Shown piece after piece: positions 46,067-57,911 of a stretch of DNA of 64,000 nucleotides. This stretch comes from Hyaloscypha bicolor E. Lineage: Eukaryota > Ascomycota > Leotiomycetes > Helotiales > Hyaloscyphaceae. The notes beneath the pieces were generated by a model. It had not been told where the DNA came from. It searched no databases and saw only the letters and a program-made list of their open reading frames with translations. Each line of letters opens with the position of its first letter. Positions within the stretch are counted from its first letter, which is position 1. Both the position numbers and the translations under genes were made by a program. The DNA lies in the NCBI RefSeq assembly GCF_002865645.1, contig NW_020194626.1, forward strand, positions 992,001 through 1,056,000, given 5' to 3'.

Positions 46067-49000
46067 TCAAGCAAGAGCCTCCCCCGGAGCAAGCGTATCC
46101 CAATACCCGCTGCAAAAGCATCTCCTTTGCTGCATAACCAACCACTGCAACGCCACCCTCTGCGTCAACACATCCTCCATAACCGCCGCACACCTTGCGC
46201 ACCTCCTCCACCTCGCGCCCTGCCGCCCACCCGCGCCCATCAAGCCGCCACTCCCAACCCCACTCCCATCCTGCGCAGCGCCCAGACTAGCATTCGCGGT
46301 CCCCGTCTGCGAGGAGGAGCCCTCTGCCCCGGTCGCAGCAGCAGCAGCAGCAGCAGCCGCAGAAGAAGACGGAGACAACAAGATCTTCTCAGGATTCAAA
46401 AGCCACCGCTTCTGAAAACAGTCCATGGTCCGCCCCAACGCTCTTCGCTTCCCCACACTAACGGCATCCTCATCCACCTCCAGCATCGTGAAATCGGCAA
46501 AGAACAATTTCGCGGGCTCGATCTCTTCCTTCACTGCGTCGAGCAGGCCTTCTTTCTTGAACAGCTCGACGATCACGCTTTTGAATGCATCGGGGAAGGA
46601 GCCCCCGAACAGCATCTTTATCTCGAGTGCGTTGCGCGCCTTTTCTGCCGGTTGGGAGCCAGAGAGGGGCGGGTTGTTGGAGGCGTACGCGTTCTTAACT
46701 AGGGAGGCGAGGGACCCAAGGAGGGTTTCCATGGTTTTGATGCGAAGGATTGTATCTGATGTTAAGGTTGCTATCTGCAGGTAAGCTGCGCGAAGAGCGG
46801 GAGAGGGGGCCGCGGTTTGGTTCTGAGAGTTTTGGTTCACGTTTTGGGGGTTTGGAGTGTTGTTGACACCTGGGTATACGATGGCTTTGCGGGCGATGTA
46901 GTCGAGGTGTTGGAGACGGCGACAGATGGCAGTTAGGAACCCGCGGGTGGGTGATGAGAGGAGGAGGTGGAGAGATATGGTATTGGTGCTATGTAAGTGG
47001 GCGAGAAGTTCTGGAAGCGGGAGGTTGCTGGCCTTGGTGAGGTCGATTGTTGGAGGTAAAGTGCTGGGCAGAGTGAGGAGTGTGTCAGTTAGCCAGGCCA
47101 AGAGATCTAAGACCCAACGAACGGATCCTGCCAGAGAGTTGATCACCTCTTGAACTGCATTAGCAATACTCTGCAGATATGGCGAAAGGGGAGGCAACCT
47201 GGGTCTTCCAGCGGGGACTTTTTGTCACTTTCTGGTCCGCTCTGTGGGACGTTGAGATTCGCAGCCATGGTCACCAGAACCACGATGTTCCGCAGTTGAA
47301 GAACAAGCCAGGCAAACTTCCCAGAGAATGTTCTGGGATTGAACTCTCCCTTGAATCCGAGCGAGTTCTGGATGCATAAACATAACTGAATTGTCGTGTT
47401 TCTGACCAAAACATCGTGGTGACTTTCTTCCGAGTAGTCCATATGTACTTTTAGGATACGGGATAAATCGGTGAGCCAGTCATACGCAAACTCTGGTTTT
47501 GATCAGCAGACTGGGTATGCTTAATTTCCAAGACCTCGGACTTACGTGCTGTAGCATGCTTGTTAGCCGTAGCAAGCAGATCATCATAATTGACATTTCG
47601 CATGACGGCTGTGGCACATGAGAGCGACAGAGCAGCAACGACTCCTGCATAGAGACCTTAATACTATTAGCATAATGAAATTAGACGACATCCATCTGGC
47701 ACTCACCATCCTCCATGCTGGATCCGATGTCAGCTAGCTGATAGTCAAGTTGCTTCCATTTTACCTTCCCATCGTTTCTAATCTGTACAAGAGAGCAGTA
47801 GCTGGGAGACAATGCGACTTGAAGACCTTCTCATTGTTAACCTTGTTGCACGTAATTGGAAATGGGCACATACAAGGATCATCGTTAGGATATGAGAATC
47901 CGATCTGGGAAAGATGCCACACTCGATCCAAATCGCCATCGTTGAAGGTTTCAGTCATGGTCAGTCGATCTCGATACTCTACCGACCCGTCGGCGTAGGC
48001 AAGAAATAAGACCTTGCCAATATTCATGGTTTCTAGAGCTATGATAATCTTATTCACAGTGAAACTTTCAAGCTTCTTCAAGTACACAACAGGCTATAAG
48101 GGTAAGCCGAGCTTTCATGTCCAAATATACACAACGGAAGACTTACCCCTGGTTGAGAACCGACGCTGTTCCGCCGAGAACTCAACTGTTCGAAGGCTGG
48201 ATGGATTGTTTGAGGCTTCTCCCGAACCTCCCATCTATCTACAGTAGTGTGAACATCTTGATTGTAATGTGATGTTGATCCTGGTAGATGAGAGCGTACG
48301 GCCAAAATCGTTGGCGGTGCCATCCTCCCAGCGGCGTCGCCACACGGAGGCAAGAATTCGAGATGAGATAGTTGCACCATCGATGACTCCATGTGAGAGG
48401 CGTTCACAGTATCACTGGGAATATCATGAACCCAACTCGTTACAGCCAGATGTCTAGTCTTGATTGTCGGATTTAACGCCCATTGCGCAGAATTAACCTT
48501 ATCAACTTTCGTCGGGTTCCATTCTATTAGTGCCCGTACAGTGCGAAGCTGCTTCGAAGTAGTTGCGAAGGCAATTAGTAAAGTGCCAGCTGAGAGGCTA
48601 TGTCAGTAAAGGGTCAATCTATATTAATAGCGTCTTACTTTTGTCCGGACATATAGCTGCGTGAGTGATCAAGTCATCTGACGAGACTATGCTCTCTAAT
48701 TCCGAATGCGACTCGCACCATTTCCCGGTATTCTGCGGCCATAGCAGCCTCAAGAGGCCGTTTGTAGTGAGACACACAAAAGCAGATTTTGAGGGACTCG
48801 GATGGCATGGCCCCAAAACTGGACCTTGCTGGGCCTCGTACTTATAGTTGGGGCCATCTTTAACCCCTGGGCCATGCAAAATAGTCTACATAACAGTCAA
48901 ATTGTGTGCTTTACTCCCTGGAGGGGCTTCAGAACATACGGGTCGATTCGGAGGATACGGGGCAATGTTCAACCAGTAACAGCCAACTATCCCATGCAAG

Positions 49001-49484
49001 TCATCCGCAGGGTCTCCTCCACAAGCCCTGCTGAGACTGGGCTTATTCAAGGATGAAAAAACAGCAAGGATGGTAATCCGTCCTGCAGCATCGATTACCG
49101 CTAAATCAGAGCCCGTCGGGCTCCAAGAAAGATGTTTCAAAGGACCGCCATCTAATGCGGAAGAGAAATTTGGAGTGACAGTTGGCTCACTTAAAGCCCA
49201 GGTACCATTCTCTGGATGGCAGCGGAGGTTTCGTAGTTCCAAAGCAGCTCCGTTTGAGGCAATGGCAGCAATGCTACCCCATTTTGACCAGGCTATCCCT
49301 CTGTCGGGAGTTAGAAGGGAGGGAAAAATGGCCTCCACAGAACTCACTGGCAGCAACCACTTCCTCTCAGCTCGTCCAATCTCTGGTATAGCTCTTTCGA
49401 GGGGGGCCGCGAAGGTAGGGACAGGCCGGCTCCATCGCCAAAGAGATCTTCCATGTCCATCTCGTCTTCCATCATCAATGGCAT
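46067..49484 (-). CDS. med16: Mediator complex subunit 16 (Med16/Sin4)
   Basis: Nine exons on the minus strand: 49348-49484, 48940-49300, 48639-48885, 48147-48589, 47874-48093, 47707-47817, 47546-47656, 47199-47492 and 46067-47154; 1003 aa. All introns (about 45-55 bp) have GT/AG ends and every junction keeps phase. The N-terminus is acidic (MEDEMDMEDLFGDG), followed by CCQGIAWSKWGSIAAIASNGAALELRNLRCHP, which opens the WD40-like propeller of fungal Med16. The C-terminal half is helical and contains an Ala run (SSSAAAAAAAAATG) near residue 910. Med16 sits in the Mediator tail and links activators to RNA polymerase II. Later exons can be read only if the small introns are removed; ALSPSYCSLVQIRNDGKVKW is restored by the 47818-47873 intron. 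The start could also be the ATG three codons on. Confidence 0.85.
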
Positions 49485-50363
49485 CTTTCAGCAAAGAATC
49501 CCCGAATCCCCAAAACCAGGACGAAGTTATTGGCAAAAAGGGCAAAAACTTGAATCCGGACCAAGGGCGCAAGAATTGCATACGCTTTGATGAAATGATA
49601 AGATATGCTGACATACGACAAGAGAAGGGTATATAGATGAAAGAAGCCAAAGTCGTCAATCAAAGTCCAGCCTTGCGGCCTTACTGGAACAGCACTAGCG
49701 ACCGCAGGGTTTGAGCGGGAAAGCTAAGTGTTTTGGCTCTAGCGCTAACAGCGCCGATGAGCGTGCTCACCCAGCAACGTGGAGATTGTTTGGGAAATAG
49801 ACTGCCAGCCGGAATTCATGAGATATTGCTATGCGGGAGTAAGAAGCGATGGAATGGAGTTATTGTAGGCATACTGGATGCTTTTCTGGTCTTGAGAAGG
49901 TTCCAGGATGTACTTGCACGCATATTAGTCCAATTCCGGGGGGAAATGGGAACCTGCATGATCTTCCGAGATCCTGACTCTACGCTGCGAATCATGGTCA
50001 GAAATGAGCAACACATTGGGTTCCCTTGGTGAATGGAACAAATGGGAAATAAATGCATGGAGCCACACCTTGGACTATTCCAGACTGGCATGGTGAATGG
50101 AAATAAATTTCCATTGTTGTTGCAGTCGTCATGTTGTTGACAGTCATCGAGCACTTGCTTTTAGCGACCTCCGCCCAGCCAACTGCCACTTCCCACAGAC
50201 TTGGACCACATTTCGAACGACATTCTCCTCACCAACCCCGACAGACAATCTCAACCGCCCTCACGACTCGACTCGAAGACAATAAACTACGGCCATGGTC
50301 TAAAAGAGCCGTCTCGCCGCAATTCAAGTCATCCTTCTCCCGCCCGCCCATCGCCAACCTCGA
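49485..50363. promoter_or_regulatory. Divergent med16/sirtuin promoter region
   Basis: About 0.9 kb between med16 (-) and the sirtuin gene (+), with CT-rich sequence close to the sirtuin ATG. No supported ORF. Confidence 0.45.
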
Positions 50364-52158
50364 ATGGCGGCCCCCGAAGCCATGAGCTCCAACAGCTCGC
50401 CCATCTCCTCCCCGCTATCCAGCATAGCATCGCGGTCGCCATCACCACCAGTGGACTATCCCTCACCCCCCTCGAGCAATGTCTCCGATACGGGTGTCTC
50501 CCCTTCGAAGTCGCGCGACGCACCAGATCGCGATGAGCCTCCACCTTCCAAGAGGCAAAAGATCGTAAAGCCGAGGGAATTAAAGACCGAGCATCTTGAT
50601 CTAAGGAGACTAAATGATAGCGATGACGACGAACACCACAAGATCCAAGACGCAAAGCTTAGGAAGTTAATGGAAGCTTTGCGCTCGAAGAGAAAGATTG
50701 TGGTTATTGCAGGAGCAGGAATCTCGGTATCTGCAGGCAGTATGTTCAATATCTTCCCCCCAACATGAGATCTTGCTAAACTTGATAGTCCCCGATTTCC
50801 GCTCCTCAACCGGCCTATTCAACACATTGCGCAGCCAGCATAAGCTGAAGGCGTCTGGAAAACATCTCTTCGACGCGTCCGTCTATCGCAGCGATTCGTC
50901 TACGAGCTCTTTCCACGACATGGTCCGAGAACTGTCCCATCTGACTCAGAAAGCAAAGCCTACTCCGTTTCACCATATGCTCGCGACACTAGCAGAGGAG
51001 GGTCGTTTGATGCGCTTGTACTCTCAAAATGTTGACGGTATCGATACATCCATCGAACCTTTAGTGACAAAAGTCCCCCTCAATGCAAAAGGTCCCTGGC
51101 CGAAGACGATCCAATTACACGGGGGCTTGGAGAAGATGGTCTGTACAAAATGTGGTCATTTGTCAAATTTTGATGGCGCACTTTTTGAAGGTCCGGAACC
51201 TCCATCATGCAAGGAATGTGAGACGATGGATCAAGTCCGAATCGCGGGAGGTCTTAGAAGTCATGGAATCGGCCGATTACGACCCAGAATGGTTCTGTAT
51301 AATGAATTCAATCCTGACGAGGATGCTATTGGAGCAGTGAGTGCTGCGGATCTCAAGAGTCGGCCGGATGCAGTTATTGTTGTGGGCACGAGTCTCAAAG
51401 TTCCTGGTATTCGTCGTCTTGCTAAAGAAATGTGCTCTGTTACTCGGGGTCGTCGAGGTGGATTCACTGCTTGGATTAATCATGACCCCGAGCCTCTTGG
51501 AATTGAGTTCAAAGATTGCTGGGATATGGTAGTCCGAGGGGAATGCGATGATGTTGCTCGATTAGTTTGTCTTCCGATGTGGGACGACAAGGACTGCGGG
51601 GAATATTCCGTCGTGGACGGAAAGATCAAGAAGAACAGCTATCCTGAGGTGGTTCTAGACATCAAGCCGGTCGATGCTCTGAAGACGCAGGGAATTCTCA
51701 CGCCTTCAGAAAGCCCTCGACAACAAAGCCCGGCCCCGAAACTGAAGCAGGCGATGCTCCAATTTGGGTCCTTGAAAGCTGCAACAGAAAAGGATACGAA
51801 GGTCAAGAAGAAGCCTGGAAGGAAACCATTGCCATCGAAACCAACCAAGCTTACCAACAAGATCACAAGCACCTTCACCTCATCGAAAACTGCACAGCCA
51901 ACTACGAAACCGTCAGAGGCCGACTTTGGAGATTCTGGAGAGACCACACTGTTTCCAGGGCTGGCAAAGACCCCAACCACGCCGATGAGACCAGTTTCCC
52001 CGTTTGATACTCGTAACAACAGCGACTCATCATACTTCAGACCTGAGGACCTCCACAAGTCGTCTCATATTGCGGTCGAAATTCCTGCCTACAACAGACA
52101 GGAGACTATTTCACCCAAAGGGAGATTACCTTCCGGCATGGAAAACCTCCTTACATGA
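50364..52158 (+). CDS. hst3: NAD-dependent histone deacetylase, Hst3/Hst4-type sirtuin
   Basis: Two exons, 50364-50739 and 50789-52158, with a 49-bp intron (GTATGT...GATAG) just after GAGISVSAG; 581 aa. A disordered Ser/Pro N-terminus with a basic PPSKRQK stretch is followed by the sirtuin core: GAGISVSAG(I)PDFRSSTGLF (117 on), SQNVDGID, catalytic HGG with His236, a zinc site with Cys244, Cys247, Cys266 and Cys269, and VGTSLKVPG. The SSTGLF motif, short zinc module and long disordered basic C-terminus fit the Hst3/Hst4 class, which removes acetyl groups from histone H3 K56 after replication. The C-terminal 240 residues hold KKKPGRKPLPSKP, an AT-hook-like basic stretch. Hst3 versus Hst4 is not separable by eye. 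Confidence 0.88.
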
Positions 52159-53690
52159 GAGTTTGACGCCTGTTCCCCTTAGCAGGGTATCTCGGCCTCG
52201 TCTCGCGCTCTACACGGGATATGCATGAGAGGCAGCATTCATCACATTGTCACATTCCCTCATTCCTGTTCTTTTTGTATCACGGCATTGGGGATGGCGT
52301 TGGAGGTTCCTTTTTTCTTCCTCTTTTCTGCAAGACCATCATCGAGATGAAGTCGCTCTTGCTGAGTATTGTTCACCATACCATAAACCTGCGTATGTAG
52401 CATTAGGCGGAAGTGAGGATTGCATCTGCAGGGAAACAGCTGGAAGAGCCAGCACGTACTTCCAGCTCTTTTTTGTTGCTTTGGTTGGTAATGCAATGGG
52501 ACATGCCGGGTTGTACATAATGGGTCCTTAGAGCAAGTCAGATAGATATCGACCCGACTGTTTTATTTACATGGTTGGGAATTTTACAGTTGGGAATCGA
52601 AGCATGATTCTTGGCCTGATTGTCGTCTTTAATGGCCTAGGGTGACTTTCCCTTACCTTGAACTCGAGCCCCACAATCGTGAAGATTTCATGTCCTTTTG
52701 GTAGTCGTATACTCTAAATGTGCTTTCCCCCAAACTATCTTTTTCCAGCTTTAAGTCTCTACGCCATCGAGAGACTTAATGTGTAAAAGTAGGTGCGATA
52801 TCTCTTCAAAATGCCCCCATATTTGCAGAATGGCAGATCTCGTTCCCAAGACTGTACCCCTGCGACAAACCTTCAATGTTTCTCAGCACTAGCACTCTCG
52901 TCATTTCCCTAAGTTTGAAGCAAGTCTCGTTAGATGGTACCCTCTTCAACACTGCTTGCCTCGTCAAGGGATTTCGGCTCTTCTTTGCACCGGTGAAGGC
53001 GACGTATGGAGAGAAGGGCTTCAGTCTTTCCGAAATTACTGGCACAGTCGCACGACCTTGTTGCGTGGAAAGTCCTCTCCACATCGTGCTGCAATTCAAT
53101 TCTCATACCAAGATCGAGCTCGGTATAGCTGTCCTTATCAGGGAGCTGTCAGACCTCAGTTTTCTCGCACGCTCCACCTCAATATAGACAAACAGCGAAA
53201 TTCATCTTCTAACGCCGGTCTTCCAGTTTTTTTATGATACTAGAATTGGAAATCTCATGTAGCCCTCCTTAATTTCTGGGTCTCAAGCTTCGAAAAGCAT
53301 CCCTCAACGTGCACGTTGTCGGGGAGTTTAGGCTCCGCTGGACCAGGACCTCCCTTTTCATCAATGACGTGCCTTTAACACTATCTTCATTCTTTGGGAC
53401 TTAATTATAACATTTAGCTCGGTGGGGGTGGTACTATCTGTGAGCCGCAGCGTATTGTGGCAAGAGCCACTCGTCTTCATAACGATTTTTCAAGATCAAT
53501 CAAACAGTAGAAGTTTTGGAACAAACATTTAGATATTCAATGATTATTGGGTATATTTCCAACTCTTTATCCGTCAAATTCCTCCTAAGGCTTATGTTTT
53601 CTACTCTTGTCTAGATATCTTTCTATATCCCTCTTTATGAAACCAGCGCCATTACTTGGGAGCAATGCCGGCATCACTCTGTAAGAATAC
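52159..53690. other. Convergent intergenic region, no supported gene
   Basis: About 1.5 kb between the converging sirtuin and sugar-transporter genes. ORFs are at most 103 codons and without domains. Confidence 0.45.
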
Positions 53691-55977
53691 TTAAACGATC
53701 TCCTTGTTGGCAGGAGCATTATGAGTCTCAATCTCAGTCTCTTCAGCCGAGTCACCTTGTTTGGCAGTAGGGCCTCCGAGAGGGATGCCTTTCTCGACGA
53801 GACCCATCTCGGCAGCGAAGGTGGAGTGGGGGACCCAGGATCTAGAGTGGCGAGGAGACACTTCCTCGAGCATTCTGTCGACTTGCTCGAGGGAAAGGCC
53901 CTTAGTCTCAGGAACCAAGAAATATGCGAAGAGAACGCTGATGATGCAGAGGGAGCCCCACATGAAGAAAATCTTGGAGGACAGGTTGGCGTATTGTTTA
54001 TCGACTAGGTAGGGGGTGATGATGGCAATGATGCAATTCCAGAACCAATTGCTAGAAGTTGAAAGCCCAACACCACGGGAGCGGATTGGGAGTGGGAAGA
54101 TCTCGCCGATCTGTCCAGATAATTAGAACTGTAAAATGGATATAAGAACGGAATTAAGCTTACCACGACCCATGCGCAAGGACCCCATGTGGAAGCAAAC
54201 ATGCTGATGTTGATGCAGATGAAAGCGATCATGGCGGAGACAGCTGCTTTGTTGGTATCCTTTCCCTTGTCTTGGCCAACAGTGACTCCAATAATGCCAA
54301 CAATGTATTGAGAGATGACCATTCCAGTTCCGCCAAAGATGAGCAAGTTGCGTCGACCAAATCTCTCGACCATCCAAAATGAGATAGGGGTGGAAAGAAC
54401 GTTAACAAGCGTGGTGATCAAGCTGATGAGGAAAGGATTCGAAATAGTGTTAAGACTAGTAAAGAATACGACACCTACGGCAACGAAGAAGTTAGCAATT
54501 GTTCGATCAAGAGGACCCGAAAAGTAAATGCTTGTACCACAATTCCACGGACAATGTAAGGAGGAGGAAAAGGGGGGGCGCTTTCAATGTCCCACAACTT
54601 GTAGGACATTGACTTTGATTGTACCAAAGTGATTGATCAAGAGGAACCGGGAAAATGAGTCGACTCGCCATAATAAAAAATACTGCAACGAATTAGCAAC
54701 ACGTTTTTTAGAGGAAAGAGAGCCGGGAGCATGTCTCATCCGTATGGGACAAAAAAATAGGTTGGTTACAAGTTAATCCCCGTAAGTTGTTGCATCATTT
54801 GCAATCCGATTCCACAAAGAGTACGTCGAAGATTGCTAGCTGGGCTCTTTAAGCCACCATGGAAGCAGTTCGCCCAGGACGCAAAGTAAGTCGTCTGTGG
54901 GACCACGCTCAACTCGTACTCATGATTGGCAATGATTTCGGCAAGCTCGTCCTGAATGTATTCCGAGTCGATTGGCTGTCCTCGAACATTGGCAAGAGCA
55001 CGGGCAGCCTCATCGAGTTTTCCTTTCTTCACGAAGTAACGAGGAGACTCCGGAAGCAGAAAGAGGCCAATGCCGAGAACAAGGGCCCAGAGGAATTGGA
55101 CAGCGACGGGGATTCTGTATGAGCCAGTATCATCGCGGTCTTGTGTCGCATAAACCACACAATTCGCAAGAAGGATACCGATAGTAATGCAGCTAGATGG
55201 TGATGCAAGAGTTAGTAAGTGCTCGATAAAGATAAACTCAGGACTACTAGGACAATGTCTCCGGGGAAGATCAGGGATACTTAAGGTATAGGAAACGAAT
55301 GTCGTGACAGAACACGTAATCTTACAATTGATAACCAGCTACCAAGGCACCACGGACCTTCTTTGGAGCAATTTCAGACATGTATAGGATAACTGTGAAG
55401 CATCAATTAGTAGCCGTGAACACATTTTGTATTTCTAGTTCGAATACTTACTGATAGCAGAGATGAATCCAACACCAGCGCCAGCAATAAGTCTTCCTAC
55501 TACCATCACAGCTAGAGTAGTGCTGGCGGTCTCCAAAATACAACCAACAGTAAAGGTAAGGCAACCACTGATGATAGTCCAGCGACGGCCGATACGGTCG
55601 GCAACATCACCTGCGATCAGGGCGCCGAAGAAGGTTCCACAGGAGAGAATTCCAGTCAGGAGAGATTGCTGCCATCCAGGCAGAACGAAGAGAGCTTTGG
55701 TGGCAGAGTCGGCGTCGGGACCAGGATATTGAATGTGGGTATATTGGCGAATGTAGTACCTAGGCTCCATTAATATTGACGTTGCAGTTGAGAAAACAGG
55801 ACTTCTTCAGGGGGTGACTGACTTCATTCCCATGACTCCTCCCATCCATCCTGTATCGTAACCAAAGAAAATGCCTCCAAATGCTGCAAACGCACACATC
55901 AGGTAGGCTTTCACCGTCACAGGTGCCTCGATACGTGACGTATCGGCAGTGCCGTGGACGACTCCACCACCAGCCAT
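53691..55977 (-). CDS. MFS sugar transporter (hexose/monosaccharide type)
   Basis: Seven exons on the minus strand: 55823-55977, 55452-55759, 55326-55392, 54770-55192, 54669-54682, 54164-54474 and 53691-54110; 565 aa. Family marks are FGGIFFGYDTG, DRIGRRWTI, VILYMSEIAPKKVRGALVAGYQ, LPESPRYFVKKGK, QQLTGINFIFYYG, ERFGRRN and FLVPETKGLSLEQVDRML. It is a 12-TM plasma-membrane transporter of the glucose/monosaccharide group. Exon 5 is only 14 nt and is needed to restore INFIFYYG. The next intron (54475-54668) appears to start with GC instead of GT (TATG|GCGAGT), and joining there restores YYGVVFF. The GWMGG after the first TM is slightly unusual. Substrate is unknown. The start at 55977 fits the family N-terminus MAGGG; an in-frame ATG exists at 55995. 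Confidence 0.85.
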
Positions 55978-57911
55978 GACTGCAGATAGAATCAACGAAA
56001 CGTAGGAGGCGATGTGAGACTAGCTGTTGCTAGATAGTCTTGCTTGCGATGTGAATTACAATGAGCTCGAAAGTTCGGGGAGAGACTCCAGGGCAAGAAG
56101 CTAGCTTATATCTGAAAGAACTTCTTCCAATTTCTCCTGGGACTTCCAACACTTGGTCCTTCTTTGAAAAAACTCGGTATTGTCAACCACGAGCAGGTAG
56201 GAAAGAAATTTGAACCTATAAACAACCCGGTCCGCCCGCATCTGGCCACTTCCGGAGTGCGGAGAGCGAGGATCTTGACATGCTTATGGACCAATATGCG
56301 CATCCTTGATGGGAACTATGTCCCAAACAGAAGGTAATGCGTGTGAGTTACATTTACACAGCACCAAGCACCAGGGGATCACAGATCAATGGAACGTGTT
56401 ATCCGCGGAACGAGCTGAATGTAGTTACTGTAGATATCCTCCAAGCAGTTGCTGGAGGCTCCAGGCCAAACATTCTCGAATGCGGAGGGAAGACTGTCAA
56501 TACAGGGTATTGACTGTGGGGAGGGTCCCGCTTCCTTGCTTGCATTCCCCATGCGTTTCCAAGGATTAAATCGTCCAGCCAAGTAACTGTACATTACCCG
56601 AGAATCATTCGGGCCTTTTAATGTGGTCTCAACATAGGCTCGTGGCTTGAGGAGACCGATGTCGAAAGAAGTTCTTGCAGGTGTCAGGAAGTCCGGCTTG
56701 GAGTGGACGATCGTCGAAGTCAATCTGTATGTCGTTCGGCTGAGCAGCGGCTGGGCTGGACCCTGAAATCTGATGTTCGTCAGTGGCGCCTGCAGCGGCG
56801 GTCGCCCATGACCTGTTGGACTGGTCAGCCTCGCCTCGCGGTACGAAGGGCCGAGTCAGCTCTGGAAAGAGACTGCTGCTGCTGGCCGTGTATGGGGCCT
56901 CTCAGAGAGCCAGAGACTCAGAATGCACAAAACAAATGTTACGGCGGAAGGTAACAATGGCGCCCCGCGGGCTGCAAAGAATTCCTCCTCGAATGAACGA
57001 ATCCCAAGCGGCCGCGCTTGCGGCGTACACAACCCCTGAACCACCCCCTCCTCCCCCACCACACCACACCACACCACACAGCACTGGGAACAATGGAAAC
57101 ACTTGATGGCGTTGGCGTGCCCAAAAGCTGGCAAACCGGAGAAAGACCAGGAGATGGGGCCGCTCGGCCGTCGTGTCATCTCTCACCGAACGTGGAGGAA
57201 ATGTGGAGATCTGGGGCTCCCATCGGGACGTGCTCGTGAGAACAGCTTCGCAGTCACGCACGAGGAGACGAGAGCCATTGGCGCTATTTTTGGCGCTAGC
57301 CGTCTAGGAAGCCTACAGCGAAGGCTGCCTGCAAGGCTCTGAGACGATCAAATATGGCTCCAAAAGCTGTGGTAGTGTTGATAAGTCTCGTGATGAAGAG
57401 GCGCCTTAGTTTGGCTTACTTTAAGGGAGACGAGCATTGGGCACAATTGAGAAGGCCGCCAATTCTGCTCTAAGGTCGTCTGTCCTGGGATTTAGTTCAC
57501 ACGGTTGAAGACGCTCTTGGGAAGAGATCCCCTAGACACCGTGGATAAGGCTAAATGACCATTTTATTGCTAGTGCCTGGTATGAGTGGCATTAGTTCCA
57601 TTCCCTAAGCAATGGTCAACTTTTGCTGTCGCCAAGAGGCAGACAGTCCTCTACCTTCCGACTCTTTTGCTCAATCTGGATGTAAGATAGCTCGCGAATT
57701 CCTCAAATAAACCCGCACCAAATGCATGCAGCATAGAAACTCCAACCAGAGCCCTTATGTCCCTCTAAAAATACGATGTACGCCGCATTGAATGCAATGA
57801 ACCCAGCCGTATGCTGATGCATCCACGGCGTTAAAGACACCTGGCAAAGCGCCGTCCAAACGCCAACGCAATGATGATCAAACCTTCGCGTAAAAACAAC
57901 CCTCACTATTC
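55978..57911. other. Intergenic region (sugar-transporter upstream, chd1 downstream)
   Basis: About 1.9 kb with no supported gene. It includes a small ACCAC microsatellite at about 57057-57079 and chance ORFs. The 57703-57906 (-) ORF lies in the chd1 3' region. Confidence 0.45.

Noticed and set aside
57703..57906. ORF with a DHHC tetrad, suggesting a palmitoyltransferase
   Set aside because: Only the four residues match. The surrounding Cys-rich domain and TM segments are absent, and the ORF lies just downstream of the chd1 stop codon.
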